DNA from: Nesterenkonia lacusekhoensis
Lineage (GTDB): Bacteria > Actinomycetota > Actinomycetes > Actinomycetales > Micrococcaceae
Reading direction: 5' to 3'
Assembly (NCBI RefSeq): GCF_017876395.1
Contig: NZ_JAGINX010000001.1
Location: forward strand, 1,426,001-1,490,000
DNA length: 64,000 nt
The number at the start of each line of letters is the position of its first letter. Position 1 is the stretch's first letter. The notes under the pieces are model-generated. The model was not told the origin of the DNA. It ran no database searches and saw only the letters and a program-made list of their open reading frames with translations. The position numbers and the translations under genes were made by a program. Shown here in pieces: positions 1-9,211 of this stretch.

Positions 1-504
1 CTCGCCTTTGCGGCCGCGGACCACCGGCGCCAGCACCTGGAAGCGGGTCTTCTCCGGAAAGGAGAGCACCTGGTCCACGATCTGCTGCGGTGTCTGCCGG
101 TCGATCTTCTCCCCGCAGACCGGGCAGTGCGGCACGCCGATGCGCGCCCACAGCAGACGCAGGTAGTCGTGGATCTCCGTGACCGTGCCCACGGTGGAGC
201 GGGGGTTGCGCGAGGTCGACTTCTGATCGATGGAGACTGCCGGAGAGAGACCCTCGATGAAGTCGATGTCCGGCTTGTCCACACGCCCGAGGAACTGCCG
301 GGCGTAGGCAGAGAGGGACTCGACATAGCGGCGCTGCCCCTCGGCGAAGATGGTGTCGAAGGCGAGCGAGGACTTCCCTGATCCGGAGAGTCCGGTGAAG
401 ACGATGAAGGAGTTGCGCGGCAGCTCCACCGCGACGTCCTTCAGGTTATGCTCGCGAGCACCCTGCACCACGATCTGGGTCGCTTCAGCTCTAGTCTCAG
501 ACAC
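1..504 (-). CDS. uvrA: UvrABC excinuclease subunit A, N-terminal part (cut by window edge)
   Basis: Only the first 168 codons are in the window; the gene continues to the left. The product is the ATPase that scans DNA for damage and loads UvrB in nucleotide excision repair. The visible part holds the first Walker A (GLSGSGKSS, near residue 35), the [16 protein letters not shown] block and the start of the zinc-containing region (CPVCG), all diagnostic of UvrA. Two GTG codons could start it (508-510 or 502-504). I chose 502-504 because a TAGACT -10 box lies exactly 7 nt upstream, the same spacing seen at many genes here, implying a leaderless mRNA. It is divergent from the metallo-beta-lactamase-fold gene. 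Confidence 0.95.
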   Translation of the reverse strand, partial: MSETRAEATQIVVQGAREHNLKDVAVELPRNSFIVFTGLSGSGKSSLAFDTIFAEGQRRYVESLSAYARQFLGRVDKPDIDFIEGLSPAVSIDQKSTSRNPRSTVGTVTEIHDYLRLLWARIGVPHCPVCGEKIDRQTPQQIVDQVLSFPEKTRFQVLAPVVRGRKGE

Positions 505-511
505 GCGCACA

Positions 512-517
512 AGTCTA
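512..517 (-). promoter_or_regulatory. -10 box of uvrA (leaderless)
   Basis: TAGACT on the minus strand, followed by 7 nt and the GTG at 502-504. No good -35 is visible. Inferred transcription start is at or next to the start codon. Confidence 0.55.
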
Positions 518-628
518 AGCGCACTGACGGCTTCGAACAAACATTCGATCGATGGGCGGCCTGCCGGAGGACAGCGTCCTGGTCTGCTCACGGACCTTCG
601 AAGGTGGCCCAGCTTCTGCGCCAGACCA

Positions 629-634
629 TAGACT
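629..634 (+). promoter_or_regulatory. -10 box of the MBL-fold gene (leaderless)
   Basis: TAGACT followed by 7 nt and the ATG at 642. It faces away from the uvrA promoter. No Shine-Dalgarno sequence precedes the ATG. Confidence 0.55.
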
Positions 635-641
635 GGCGGTC

Positions 642-1307
642 ATGGCCACGGACAGTTCCCTGATTCACGATCTCCCCGCCGTCACAGTGCGGCGCATCTC
701 AGTCTCCGAGATGAGCAACAACGTGTACCTGCTCACCGCAAAGAAGTCAGGGGTTCAGGTACTCATCGATGCGGCCGACGACGCCGCGGCCATCCGATCG
801 ATGATGGCTGAGGCCGGCGCCGACACCCCCTGCTCCCCCGGCCTGCACGCGGTGCTCACCACGCACCAGCACTGGGACCACATCCGCGCCCTCGCCGAGC
901 TCGCTCAGCCCGGCGTCGCGCTGGCCGCCGGCGAACCCGATGCCGAGGCCATCGAAGAGGACAAGGACGTGGAGATCTCCACCCGGCTGCAGCACGGAGA
1001 CGTCGTCAGCTATGACGGCATCAGCCTCGACGTGATCCACCTGCGCGGCCACACTCCGGGCTCCGTGGCCTTCGTCTACCCGGTCGAGGACGACCCCACC
1101 CATCTGTTCACCGGCGACTCCCTGTTCCCGGGCGGCGTGGGCAAGACCTTCTCCGAGGCGGACTTCGGGCAGCTGATCGACGATGTGGAGGAACGCATCT
1201 TCTCCGTCTACGACGACGACACCATCGTCCATCCCGGCCACGGCGACCCCACCACTCTCGGCGCAGAGCGACCCAAGCTCGCCGAGTGGCGGGAGCGCGG
1301 CTGGTGA
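642..1307 (+). CDS. MBL-fold metallohydrolase (glyoxalase II-like)
   Basis: A 221-residue metallo-beta-lactamase-fold hydrolase. The zinc-binding motif HQHWDH (HxHxDH) is seen near residue 77, followed by GHTPGS, the GDSLFPGG metal-ligand strand and a C-terminal HPGHGD, the usual order in glyoxalase II-like proteins. Substrate cannot be told from sequence. The reading frame is open further upstream, but ATG 642 lies 7 nt after a TAGACT -10 box and begins just before the first beta strand, so it is preferred. The stop overlaps the helicase start (GTGA), indicating translational coupling. Small MBL proteins next to uvrA are common in actinobacteria. Confidence 0.85.
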   Translation: MATDSSLIHDLPAVTVRRISVSEMSNNVYLLTAKKSGVQVLIDAADDAAAIRSMMAEAGADTPCSPGLHAVLTTHQHWDHIRALAELAQPGVALAAGEPDAEAIEEDKDVEISTRLQHGDVVSYDGISLDVIHLRGHTPGSVAFVYPVEDDPTHLFTGDSLFPGGVGKTFSEADFGQLIDDVEERIFSVYDDDTIVHPGHGDPTTLGAERPKLAEWRERGW

Positions 1308-3871
1308 CCCTCGAGAAGTTCCACTCCTGGGTCGAATCCCGCGGCATCACCCTCTACCCGGCCCAAGAGGACGCTGTCCTGGAGCTGGCCGAAGGCCATC
1401 ACGTCATCATGGCCACCCCCACCGGATCAGGAAAGTCGATGGTGGCCGCCGCCGCCCACTTCCTGGCCCTCGAGCGTGGTCAGCGCAGCGTCTACACCGC
1501 TCCGATCAAGGCGCTGGTCTCTGAGAAGTTCTTCTCGCTGGTGGAGATCTTCGGCGCCGAGAAGGTCGGCATGGTCACCGGCGACTCGTCGGTCAACGCC
1601 GAGGCCCCCATCATCTGCTGCACCGCCGAGATCCTGGCCAACGAGGCGCTGCGGGACGGCGCCGAGGCCGATGTGGGACCGGTCATCATGGACGAGTTCC
1701 ACTTCTATGCCGAACCTCAGCGCGGGTGGGCCTGGCAGGTGCCGCTGATCGAGATGCCGCAGGCGCAGTTCCTACTCATGTCGGCGACCTTGGGCGACAC
1801 CAGCCGCTTCGAACAGCGGATCGCCGAACGCACCGGCCGCGACGTGGTCACCGTGACCAGTGCGGAGCGTCCCGTTCCGCTGCACTTCGAGTACTCCACC
1901 ACGCCTCTGCAGGCCAAGCTGGAGGAGCTGGTCTCCACGCGTCAGGCTCCGGTCTACGTGGTCCACTTCTCCCAGCGCGAAGCCGCTGAGCGTGCCGCCG
2001 GATTGGCTTCGCTCAACGTCCTCTCCAAAGAGGACAAGGAGCGCATCCGGAAGCGCCTGGAGACCTTCCGCTTCGCCAAGGGCTTCGGCAAGACGCTGAA
2101 CCGGCTTCTGCGCTCCGGGATCGGAGTCCACCACGCCGGCATGCTGCCGAAGTATCGGCGGCTGGTCGAGCAGCTGGCCCAGGAGGGCCTGCTGAAGGTC
2201 ATCTGCGGCACCGACACCCTCGGCGTCGGGATCAACGTTCCCATCCGTACTGTGCTGCTGACCGCGCTGAGCAAATTCGACGGCGAGCGCACCCGGCAGC
2301 TCAACGCCCGCGAATTCCATCAGATCGCCGGCCGTGCCGGACGCGCCGGCTATGACACCTCCGGAACTGTGGTGGTCCCGGCCCCTGAGCATGTGATCGA
2401 GAACGAGGCGATGCTCGCCAAGGCCCGGGCCAAGCACGGCGGGGACGAGAAGAAGGTCGCGCAGGCCGTGAAGTCTTCGCCGAAGAAGCGACCTCCGGAG
2501 GGCTTCGTCTCCTGGAGCGAGAAGAGCTTCGAACGGCTGATCGAGGCGCAGCCCGAGCCGATGGTCTCGCGCATGCAGATCAGCTACGCCGTGGTCCTGC
2601 ACCTGTTGGAGCGTCCGGAGGATCCCATCGCCGCGATGCGCCGGATGATCCTGGCCTCGGATGAGACGCCGGTGCGCAAGGCTCAGCTGCAGCGGCGCGG
2701 TCTTCAGATCCTGCGCGAGCTGCTGACCGCAGGAGTGCTGGAGCGCCTGGACGAGCCCGACGACGACGGCCGGACCGTGGACCTGACCCTGGACCTGCAG
2801 GACGACTTCGCGCTGAATCAGCCGCTGGCCCCCTTCGCCATGGCCGCCTTGGATCTGCTGGATCCGGAGGACACCCCGGGCGCGCCCGGCACGGCCTCCT
2901 ACGCACTGGATGTGATCAGCGTGATCGAGTCCATCCTGGAGACTCCGCACCAGATCACCGGCGCCCAGGTGAAGAAGCTGAAGTCGGAGCGGCTCGGCGA
3001 GCTCAAGGCAGAGGGCGTGGACTATGTGGAGCGGATGCGCATCCTCGATGAGCTCACGCATCCGCAGCCCCTGGCGGATCTGCTCAATCAGCAGTTCGAG
3101 GTCTACCGCTCAGGGGCGCCGTGGGTGGCCGATCAGGAGCTGAAGCCGAAGTCGGTGGTCCGGGATATGCTCGAGCGTGCCTTCGGCTTCACCGACATGG
3201 TCAACCATTACGGGATCGCCCGTTCGGAAGGCGTGCTGCTGCGCTACCTCTCGGATGCGTATAAGGCGCTGCGTCAGACGGTTCCTGAGTCCAAGACCAC
3301 CGATGAGCTCGAGGATCTGGTCGAATGGCTGGGCGAAGTGGTGCGCCAGACCGACAACTCTCTGCTGGAGGAGTGGGAGCGGCTCAGCGCCGGCGATGAC
3401 CCGCAGAAGCTCGCAGAGCTGGTCGCCAAGGAGCAGGACATCGTCCAGATGGATCAGCCCGATCGGGTCACCGCCAACAGCCGCGCCTTCACCGTGATGG
3501 TGCGCAATGCGATGTTCCTGCGCGCCGAGCTCTTCGCGGAGGAGAAGGAGCGCCGACTGGAGGAGCTCGACGGCGAGCACGGCTGGGATGCGGACCGGTG
3601 GGGCGAGGCGATGGATGCCTTCTTCGAGATCTACGACGACGTCTTCACCGATGCGTCCTCCCGTGGGCCCGGACTGATACGCATCCAGCAGAACCCGACG
3701 GAGACTCCGGATCCGCAGAGGTCATGGTGGTATGCCGTCCAGGTCCTCGATGATGCCGAGGGCAATCACGATTGGGGCATCCACGCCTGGATCGATCTGA
3801 CCGCCTCCGACGAGTCCGGCGCTCCCGCGGTGATCATGGACCGTGTGGGTGAGCTGAGAGGAGCCGCATGA
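1304..3871 (+). CDS. DEAD/DEAH-box (Ski2-like) RNA helicase with DUF3516 C-terminus
   Basis: An 855-residue superfamily 2 helicase. Walker A PTGSGKS is at about residues 39-45, the motif II variant DEFH at 130-133, SAT (motif III) follows, and motif VI QIAGRAGRAG lies near residue 345. The long C-terminal half matches the actinobacterial DUF3516 type by length and composition. It probably unwinds structured RNA; the target is unknown. GTG 1304 is chosen because it overlaps the preceding stop as GTGA and has a purine-rich GGGAG 9 nt upstream; GTG 1286 is an in-frame alternative. The stop overlaps the next ATG (ATGA), so three genes form a coupled operon. Confidence 0.85.
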   Translation: MTLEKFHSWVESRGITLYPAQEDAVLELAEGHHVIMATPTGSGKSMVAAAAHFLALERGQRSVYTAPIKALVSEKFFSLVEIFGAEKVGMVTGDSSVNAEAPIICCTAEILANEALRDGAEADVGPVIMDEFHFYAEPQRGWAWQVPLIEMPQAQFLLMSATLGDTSRFEQRIAERTGRDVVTVTSAERPVPLHFEYSTTPLQAKLEELVSTRQAPVYVVHFSQREAAERAAGLASLNVLSKEDKERIRKRLETFRFAKGFGKTLNRLLRSGIGVHHAGMLPKYRRLVEQLAQEGLLKVICGTDTLGVGINVPIRTVLLTALSKFDGERTRQLNAREFHQIAGRAGRAGYDTSGTVVVPAPEHVIENEAMLAKARAKHGGDEKKVAQAVKSSPKKRPPEGFVSWSEKSFERLIEAQPEPMVSRMQISYAVVLHLLERPEDPIAAMRRMILASDETPVRKAQLQRRGLQILRELLTAGVLERLDEPDDDGRTVDLTLDLQDDFALNQPLAPFAMAALDLLDPEDTPGAPGTASYALDVISVIESILETPHQITGAQVKKLKSERLGELKAEGVDYVERMRILDELTHPQPLADLLNQQFEVYRSGAPWVADQELKPKSVVRDMLERAFGFTDMVNHYGIARSEGVLLRYLSDAYKALRQTVPESKTTDELEDLVEWLGEVVRQTDNSLLEEWERLSAGDDPQKLAELVAKEQDIVQMDQPDRVTANSRAFTVMVRNAMFLRAELFAEEKERRLEELDGEHGWDADRWGEAMDAFFEIYDDVFTDASSRGPGLIRIQQNPTETPDPQRSWWYAVQVLDDAEGNHDWGIHAWIDLTASDESGAPAVIMDRVGELRGAA

Positions 3872-5214
3872 ACATCGCCGGGCACGCGGAGAGCCGCACC
3901 CTGCTGGACGGGACCGCCGTCACCGATCACCGGATCGAGGTCCCCCTGGACTGGGAGGATCCCGACGGCGAGCGCATCAGCGTCTACGCCCGGGAGTTCC
4001 GCGGCGCGGAGCACACGCCCGAGCAGACGGCCGCGCTCCCCTGGCTGCTCTTCCTCCAGGGTGGACCGGGCGGCAAGGGCAGCCGTCCGACCCGGCTCTC
4101 GGGGTGGATGCAGGAGGCGGCGAAGGACTTCCGCATCCTCATGCTCGACCAGCGCGGCACAGGTCTGTCCACACCGCTGAACCGGCAGAGCCTGGGTCGG
4201 AAGGATCCCCAGGATCAGGCCGCCTATCTGCGTCACTTCCGGGCTGAGAGCATCATCCGCGACGCCGAGGCCTTCCGTGAGCACCTCGGGCTGAGCTCCT
4301 GGAGCGTCCTGGGGCAGAGCTTCGGCGGGTTCTGCACGCTGACCTACCTCTCCTTCTTCCCGCACTCGCTGGACCGTGCGCTGCTGTCCGGCGGACTGGC
4401 ACCGCTGACCGGCCATGCCGACCGGGTCTATGAGCACACCTATGCGAAGATGGCCGCCCGCAACGCGGAGTACTTCCGGCGTTTTCCAGAGGACCGCCGG
4501 CGTCTGGACGCAGTGGTCGAGCACCTGCGCCGCAGCGCCGCCGAGGGCGATCCGGTCCGACTCCCCGACGGCAGCGAACTCACCGTCCCGCGGCTGCAGC
4601 TGCTGGGGATGCTCCTGGGCGGCAATACACGGATCGATGCTCTGCACTACCTGCTGGAGGAAGCCTTCATCGACCCTGACTGCACTGAGCTCAGCGACAC
4701 CTTCCTGGCCGGCGTCGCAGCGCAGATCTCCTGTGCGACCAATCCGCTCTATGCCGTGGTCCATGAGTCGATCTATGGCCAGCCCGCTGAGCTGACCGGT
4801 GGGCGTGGGGACACCGGATGGGCCGCTGAGCGGGTCCGGCAGCAGTTCCCGGAGTTCTCGCCTGAGGCGGAGTCTCCCCTGCTGCTGGGTGAGATGATCC
4901 TGCGCGAGCATGTCGTCTCGGATCCGGCCCTGGCACCGCTGGCCGAGGCCGCGGAGTGCCTGGCCGGCGTCGAGGATTGGGGGCGGCTCTATGACGTGGA
5001 GCAGCTGAGGCGCAACACAGTGCCCGCCGCGGCTGCGGTCTACACCGATGATGTCTTCGTGGCGCGCGAGCTCAGCCTGGAGACAGCTGACACCGTGGCG
5101 AACCTGCAGGTCTGGGAGACCGACGAGTTCCACCATGACGGGATCAGTGAGGACGGTGCCCGGATCTTCTCCGAGCTTCTGCGGCGGACCGGGCCTCATA
5201 AGCCTCGCGGATGA
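3868..5214 (+). CDS. Alpha/beta-hydrolase, proline iminopeptidase-like (S33 family)
   Basis: A 448-residue alpha/beta-hydrolase. The oxyanion region LQGGPGGKG resembles the HGGPG motif of prolyl aminopeptidases, and the nucleophile elbow is GQSFGG near residue 150. A late EFHHDG segment supplies the likely catalytic histidine. The large cap insert fits tricorn-interacting/prolyl aminopeptidases. Predicted role is release of N-terminal residues from short peptides in the cytoplasm; substrate preference is inferred only from the family. It starts inside the helicase stop (ATGA). Its last 71 bp overlap, on the opposite strand, the end of the TerC gene. Confidence 0.8.
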   Translation: MNIAGHAESRTLLDGTAVTDHRIEVPLDWEDPDGERISVYAREFRGAEHTPEQTAALPWLLFLQGGPGGKGSRPTRLSGWMQEAAKDFRILMLDQRGTGLSTPLNRQSLGRKDPQDQAAYLRHFRAESIIRDAEAFREHLGLSSWSVLGQSFGGFCTLTYLSFFPHSLDRALLSGGLAPLTGHADRVYEHTYAKMAARNAEYFRRFPEDRRRLDAVVEHLRRSAAEGDPVRLPDGSELTVPRLQLLGMLLGGNTRIDALHYLLEEAFIDPDCTELSDTFLAGVAAQISCATNPLYAVVHESIYGQPAELTGGRGDTGWAAERVRQQFPEFSPEAESPLLLGEMILREHVVSDPALAPLAEAAECLAGVEDWGRLYDVEQLRRNTVPAAAAVYTDDVFVARELSLETADTVANLQVWETDEFHHDGISEDGARIFSELLRRTGPHKPRG

Positions 5215-6370
5215 TCGCCGAGTACCTGTCCTTATGATCCAACAGGTCATCACGGTGCTTCTCAGAGACCCGCTCCGCCGCTGAGGTCCACCGGTCCATG
5301 CGCTCCGCAGCCGCCTGACGCTGCTCCTCCGGGGCGTCCTCAGCCAGCATCGTGTAGCGATAGGCATAGCGCTCGGCGTTCTGCAGGGCCCGCAGCGCAC
5401 GTCCCTTGGGGCTGAGCAGTGAGACCGCAACGGTCACCGCGAGGATCACCACGATGACCGCCAGTGAGACCAGCGTAGGTATCTCCTGGATCGGGACGTT
5501 CTGGCCCTCGTTGACGAACGGCAGGTTGTTCTCGTGCAGGGCATGGAGGATGAGCTTGACGCCGATGAAGCCGAGGATGGCCGCCAGGCCGAAGGACAGG
5601 TAGACCAGGCGATCCAGCAGCCCGTCAATCAGGAAGTACAGCTGCCGCAGACCCATCAGGGAGAAGGCCGTGGCGGTGAAGACGATGTAGGGCTCCTGGG
5701 TCAGGCCGAAGATCGCCGGGATGGAGTCGAAGGCGAAGAGCAGATCGGTGGCGCCGATGGCCACCATCACCAGCAGCATCGGTGTCATGAGCCGCCTGCC
5801 GTCCACGCGTGTGACGAGCCGGTCGCCGTCGTACTCCTCCGAACTGGGCAGGACACGGGTGGCCAGCCGGATCATGATGTTGTCGGCCTCGTCCTTGCCG
5901 TCTTTGTCCCCGGTCAGCTCGCCGCGCAGCTGCTGGCCGGCCACCAGCAGCAGCGCCAGCCCGAAGAGGTAGAAGACATCGGACCAGCGTTCGATGATCG
6001 CTGCGCCCAAGAAGATGAAGGCAGTGCGCGAGATGAGAGCGAAGGTGATCCCGAAGAGCAGAACCTTCTGCTGGTACTCGCGGGGCACCTTGAAGGAGGC
6101 CATGATGACCAGGAAGACGAAGAGGTTGTCCACGCTCAGCGCCTTCTCGGTCAGGTAGCCGGCGTAGTACTCCACCGCGTGCTGATGGTCGCCGGCGGCG
6201 AAGAAGATCAGACCGAAGACCAGAGCGATCCCGATATAGACCGAGGACCAGACGGCCGCCTCACGAATAGTGGGGGTATGGGCCTTGCGCACGTGGAAGA
6301 CGTAGTCGAAGAGCAGCAGCCCGATGATGAGAGTGAGGGTGACGCCCCAGAGGAGTGGAGTGATCTCCAT
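5144..6370 (-). CDS. TerC-family integral membrane metal transporter
   Basis: A 408-residue polytopic membrane protein with about eight or nine hydrophobic segments and the TerC signatures SVDNLFVF (near residue 75) and FAFDSIPAI. TerC/Alx proteins export or handle metal ions, Mn in the studied bacterial cases. A C-terminal charged tail of about 60 residues is cytoplasmic by inference. The open frame extends 42 codons further upstream. ATG 6370 is chosen because AAAGG lies 9 nt before it and the extension covers a structured leader that looks like a Mn riboswitch. Its 3' end overlaps the convergent hydrolase gene by 71 bp. Confidence 0.88.
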   Translation of the reverse strand: MEITPLLWGVTLTLIIGLLLFDYVFHVRKAHTPTIREAAVWSSVYIGIALVFGLIFFAAGDHQHAVEYYAGYLTEKALSVDNLFVFLVIMASFKVPREYQQKVLLFGITFALISRTAFIFLGAAIIERWSDVFYLFGLALLLVAGQQLRGELTGDKDGKDEADNIMIRLATRVLPSSEEYDGDRLVTRVDGRRLMTPMLLVMVAIGATDLLFAFDSIPAIFGLTQEPYIVFTATAFSLMGLRQLYFLIDGLLDRLVYLSFGLAAILGFIGVKLILHALHENNLPFVNEGQNVPIQEIPTLVSLAVIVVILAVTVAVSLLSPKGRALRALQNAERYAYRYTMLAEDAPEEQRQAAAERMDRWTSAAERVSEKHRDDLLDHKDRYSAIIREAYEARSAAEARRRSGHRPH

Positions 6371-6379
6371 GGATATGGA

Positions 6380-6540
6380 CCTTTCGCGACGGTGTGCGGC
6401 ATCGTCGCGAGTCTCTCCGTCCGGCTCGGCAGGCTCCTGCCGGTACAGACCCGCTGTGTCCGGCGAAGCATCGGTGCCCCACGTGATGACGTCCACAGCG
6501 CAGAAGGGATACTCCCCCGCGTTGCTCCAGGATACTCCTG
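6380..6540 (-). promoter_or_regulatory. Candidate yybP-ykoY (Mn2+) riboswitch in the terC leader
   Basis: The 214-bp leader of the TerC gene carries, in transcript order: GGGGGAGTATCCC (6519-6507), GACGTCATCACGTG (6493-6480), a GC-rich hairpin around 6431-6446, and GAGAGACTCGCG (6417-6406). These resemble the conserved blocks GGGGAGUA, GUCGUCAU and the 3' GAGAC segment of the yybP-ykoY aptamer, a class known to sit before TerC/Alx-family genes. The last block overlaps the 5' arm of an 8-bp perfect hairpin (6403-6410 with 6384-6391). The other arm overlaps the AAAGG ribosome-binding site at 6380-6384 by one base, a plausible translational switch. Recognised by eye, not by a covariance model. 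Confidence 0.7.
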
Positions 6541-6584
6541 TTTCTCAGAAGCGCCAGCGGGTCAGAAGAGGATGCGCTGATACA

Positions 6585-7079
6585 TCAGGTGTCCTGCCAG
6601 GCTCCGTCGATCTTCAGGTACTCCGGGGCCATCCCGTAGCGGGAGAAACCGTTCGTCTCCAGCACCCGCTGGGAGGCGATGTTGTGCACCAGAGTCTCTG
6701 CCTGCAGCCGGTGCAGGCCCAGCACATCCCGGCTATAGACCACCGCCTCAGCGACGGCACAGCCGGCCAGTCCCTGGCCGTTGAACTGCTCCCCCACCCA
6801 GTAGCCCACAGCCGCGGACTGAAGCGCACCGCGCACGATGCCGTTCAGGTTCAGCCGCCCGGCGATCCGGCCGCGCTCGTCACAGATCACCCACGGCACC
6901 ATGGAACCCGCCTGGTGCAGCCCCAGGGCGTCCTGGGCCAGTTCCCGCTGTCGTTCCCCAGTGAAGAACTCGTCATCCCAGGCAGGCGACCAGGGCGCGA
7001 GGAAGTTCCGGTTCACACGCAGCAGTTCGGTGAGCTCCTCGACGTCGGAGAGCTCGAGGAGGCGCGCCGCCTGGGGCAT
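6585..7079 (-). CDS. GNAT N-acetyltransferase (RimJ/RimL type)
   Basis: A 164-residue GNAT protein. The acetyl-CoA-binding region has the form GYWVGEQFNGQGLA, a Q/RxxGxA-type loop near residues 92-105, followed by HRLQAETLVHNIASQRVLETNGF, typical of ribosomal-protein alanine and similar N-acetyltransferases. The true substrate (a protein N-terminus or a small molecule) is not readable. It follows uvrB by 5 bp and is the last gene of a coaE-uvrB-GNAT transcription unit. Confidence 0.85.
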   Translation of the reverse strand: MPQAARLLELSDVEELTELLRVNRNFLAPWSPAWDDEFFTGERQRELAQDALGLHQAGSMVPWVICDERGRIAGRLNLNGIVRGALQSAAVGYWVGEQFNGQGLAGCAVAEAVVYSRDVLGLHRLQAETLVHNIASQRVLETNGFSRYGMAPEYLKIDGAWQDT

Positions 7080-7084
7080 GGCGG

Positions 7085-9202
7085 CTACTCCGCGGCCTTC
7101 ATCTGGCGCAGCTCCTTCTTCAGGTCCCCGATCTCATCGCGCAGGCGTGCGGCCAGCTCGAAGTTCAGCTCTTCGGCGGCGTTGTGCATCTGCTGGGTCA
7201 TCTGCTCGATGAGGTCGGCCAGGTCCTTGGCCGGTGTGGTGGAGGCGGCGGTCTCCTGCTCAGCCTGGTCACCGTCCTTCTGGAACCCCGTCCAGCCGCG
7301 CTGACCCTTTCCGTACTGGAATCCGGTGGCCAACCCACCCATCCCCTGCAGCAGATCCGCCGTATCGGCGTCCTCGCGGGCCAACTGATCGGTGATGTCA
7401 GCGATCTTCTTCTGCAGCGGGGCCGGATCGATCCCGTGCTCCTGGTTGTAGGCCATCTGGATCTGCCGGCGTCGCTCGGTCTCATCGATGGCGTAGCGCA
7501 TGGAATCGGTGATCCGGTCGGCGTACATATGCACCTGACCCTGGACGTTGCGGGCGGCACGGCCGATGGTCTGGATCAGTGAGGTGGTCGAGCGCAGGAA
7601 GCCTTCCTTATCGGCATCCAGGATGGCCACCAGCGAGACCTCGGGCAGGTCCAAGCCCTCGCGCAGCAGGTTGATCCCGACGACGACGTCGTAGGTTCCC
7701 TTACGCAGCTCGCGCAGCACCTCCACACGCCGGAGAGTGTCCACATCGGAATGCAGGTACTCGACCTTGACCCCGTGTTCGAGCAGATACTCGGTGAGGT
7801 CCTCCGCCATGCGCTTGGTCAGCGTGGTGACCAAGACGCGCTCGTCCTGGGCCGATCGGCTGCGGATCTCGCCGAGCAGGTCATCGATCTGGCCCTTGGT
7901 CGGTTTGACCACGATCTCCGGGTCGACCAGGCCGGTGGGACGGATGATCTGTTCGACCACCCCATCGGACTGGGAGAGCTCGTAGTTGCCCGGTGTGGCG
8001 GAGAGATAGACGGTCTGGCCGATCCGCTCCAAAAACTCGTCCCACTTCAGCGGACGGTTGTCCATCGCGCTGGGCAGGCGGAAGCCGTGCTCGACCAGAG
8101 TACGTTTGCGGGACATGTCGCCCTCGTACATGCCGCCGATCTGCGGGATGGTCACATGGGACTCGTCGACGATCAGCAGGAAGTCGTCCGGGAAGTAGTC
8201 CAGCAGACAGTGCGGAGCCGAGCCCGGTCCCCGGCCGTCGATATGCCGTGAGTAGTTCTCGATGCCGTTGCAGAAGCCCATCTGCTGCATCATCTCGAGG
8301 TCGTAGGTGGTGCGCATGCGCAGCCGCTGGGCCTCCAGCAGCTTGTCCTTGGACTCCAGCTCCTCGAGTCGGATCCGCAGCTCGTCCTCGATCCGAGTGA
8401 TGGCCTGAGCCATCCGATCATCACCGGCCACATAGTGGCTGGCCGGGAAGATGTACATCTCCTCCTCTTCGCGCACCACGGTGCCGGTCAGCGGATGAAG
8501 GGTGTGGATCGCTTCGATCTCATCGCCGAAGAACTCGATGCGGATGGCGAGCTCCTCATACATGGGGATGATCTCCACCGTGTCCCCGCGCACCCGGAAG
8601 GTGCCGCGATGGAAGTCGGTGTCATTGCGCACGTACTGCATGGTCACGAACCGACGCAGCAGCTGGTCCCGATCGATCTGCTGGCCCCGGCGGATCGGGA
8701 CCATCTGCTCGATGTACTCCTCCGGGGTTCCCAGGCCGTAGATGCAGGAGACGGTGGCGACCACGACCACGTCCCGCCGGGTCAGCAGAGCGTTGGTGGC
8801 TGAGTGACGCAGCCGCTCGACCTCTTCGTTGACCGAGGAGTCCTTCTCGATGAAGGTGTCGGTCTGCGGCACGTAAGCCTCAGGCTGGTAATAGTCGTAG
8901 TAGGAGACGAAGTACTCCACAGCGTTGTTCGGCAGCAGCTCGCGGAACTCGTTGGCCAGCTGAGCGGCCAGCGTCTTGTTCTGCACCATGATGAGCGTGG
9001 GGCGCTGAATGCGCTCGACCAGCCAGGCCGCCGTCGCCGACTTGCCCGTGCCGGTGGCTCCCATCAGCACGACGTCCTTCTCGCCGCCTTCGATCCGTTC
9101 GGCGAGTTCCTCGATCGCCTTGGGCTGGTCGCCGGAGGGCTGATACGGGCTGACGACTTCGAAGGGGGCGACGGTCCGGGAGATCTTCGGTGCCAAGCTC
9201 AC
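7085..9202 (-). CDS. uvrB: UvrABC excinuclease subunit B
   Basis: A 705-residue DNA-repair helicase. Walker A is GATGTGKS at residues 48-55, the beta-hairpin that opens damaged DNA includes [12 protein letters not shown], motif II is DESH, and the C-terminal UVR domain (about residues 660-700) binds UvrC. The length is normal. It starts with GTG only 9 bp after the coaE stop, so expression probably depends on coaE transcription. The partner uvrA lies about 6.6 kb away in the window. Confidence 0.97.
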   Translation of the reverse strand: MSLAPKISRTVAPFEVVSPYQPSGDQPKAIEELAERIEGGEKDVVLMGATGTGKSATAAWLVERIQRPTLIMVQNKTLAAQLANEFRELLPNNAVEYFVSYYDYYQPEAYVPQTDTFIEKDSSVNEEVERLRHSATNALLTRRDVVVVATVSCIYGLGTPEEYIEQMVPIRRGQQIDRDQLLRRFVTMQYVRNDTDFHRGTFRVRGDTVEIIPMYEELAIRIEFFGDEIEAIHTLHPLTGTVVREEEEMYIFPASHYVAGDDRMAQAITRIEDELRIRLEELESKDKLLEAQRLRMRTTYDLEMMQQMGFCNGIENYSRHIDGRGPGSAPHCLLDYFPDDFLLIVDESHVTIPQIGGMYEGDMSRKRTLVEHGFRLPSAMDNRPLKWDEFLERIGQTVYLSATPGNYELSQSDGVVEQIIRPTGLVDPEIVVKPTKGQIDDLLGEIRSRSAQDERVLVTTLTKRMAEDLTEYLLEHGVKVEYLHSDVDTLRRVEVLRELRKGTYDVVVGINLLREGLDLPEVSLVAILDADKEGFLRSTTSLIQTIGRAARNVQGQVHMYADRITDSMRYAIDETERRRQIQMAYNQEHGIDPAPLQKKIADITDQLAREDADTADLLQGMGGLATGFQYGKGQRGWTGFQKDGDQAEQETAASTTPAKDLADLIEQMTQQMHNAAEELNFELAARLRDEIGDLKKELRQMKAAE

Positions 9203-9211
9203 GGGACCAGC

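Noticed and set aside
1772-3061. Long minus-strand open frame opposite the helicase
   Set aside because: Low-complexity His/Leu/Gly/Arg composition without any domain, typical antisense frame of GC-rich coding DNA. The same applies to the frames at 3766-5430 (minus), 5534-6580, 10119-11828, 16490-18370 and 59880-61595 (plus).
5215-6368. Tellurite-resistance island suggested by the TerC name
   Set aside because: No terA, terB, terD, terE or terZ genes are present; stand-alone TerC/Alx proteins are metal transporters.
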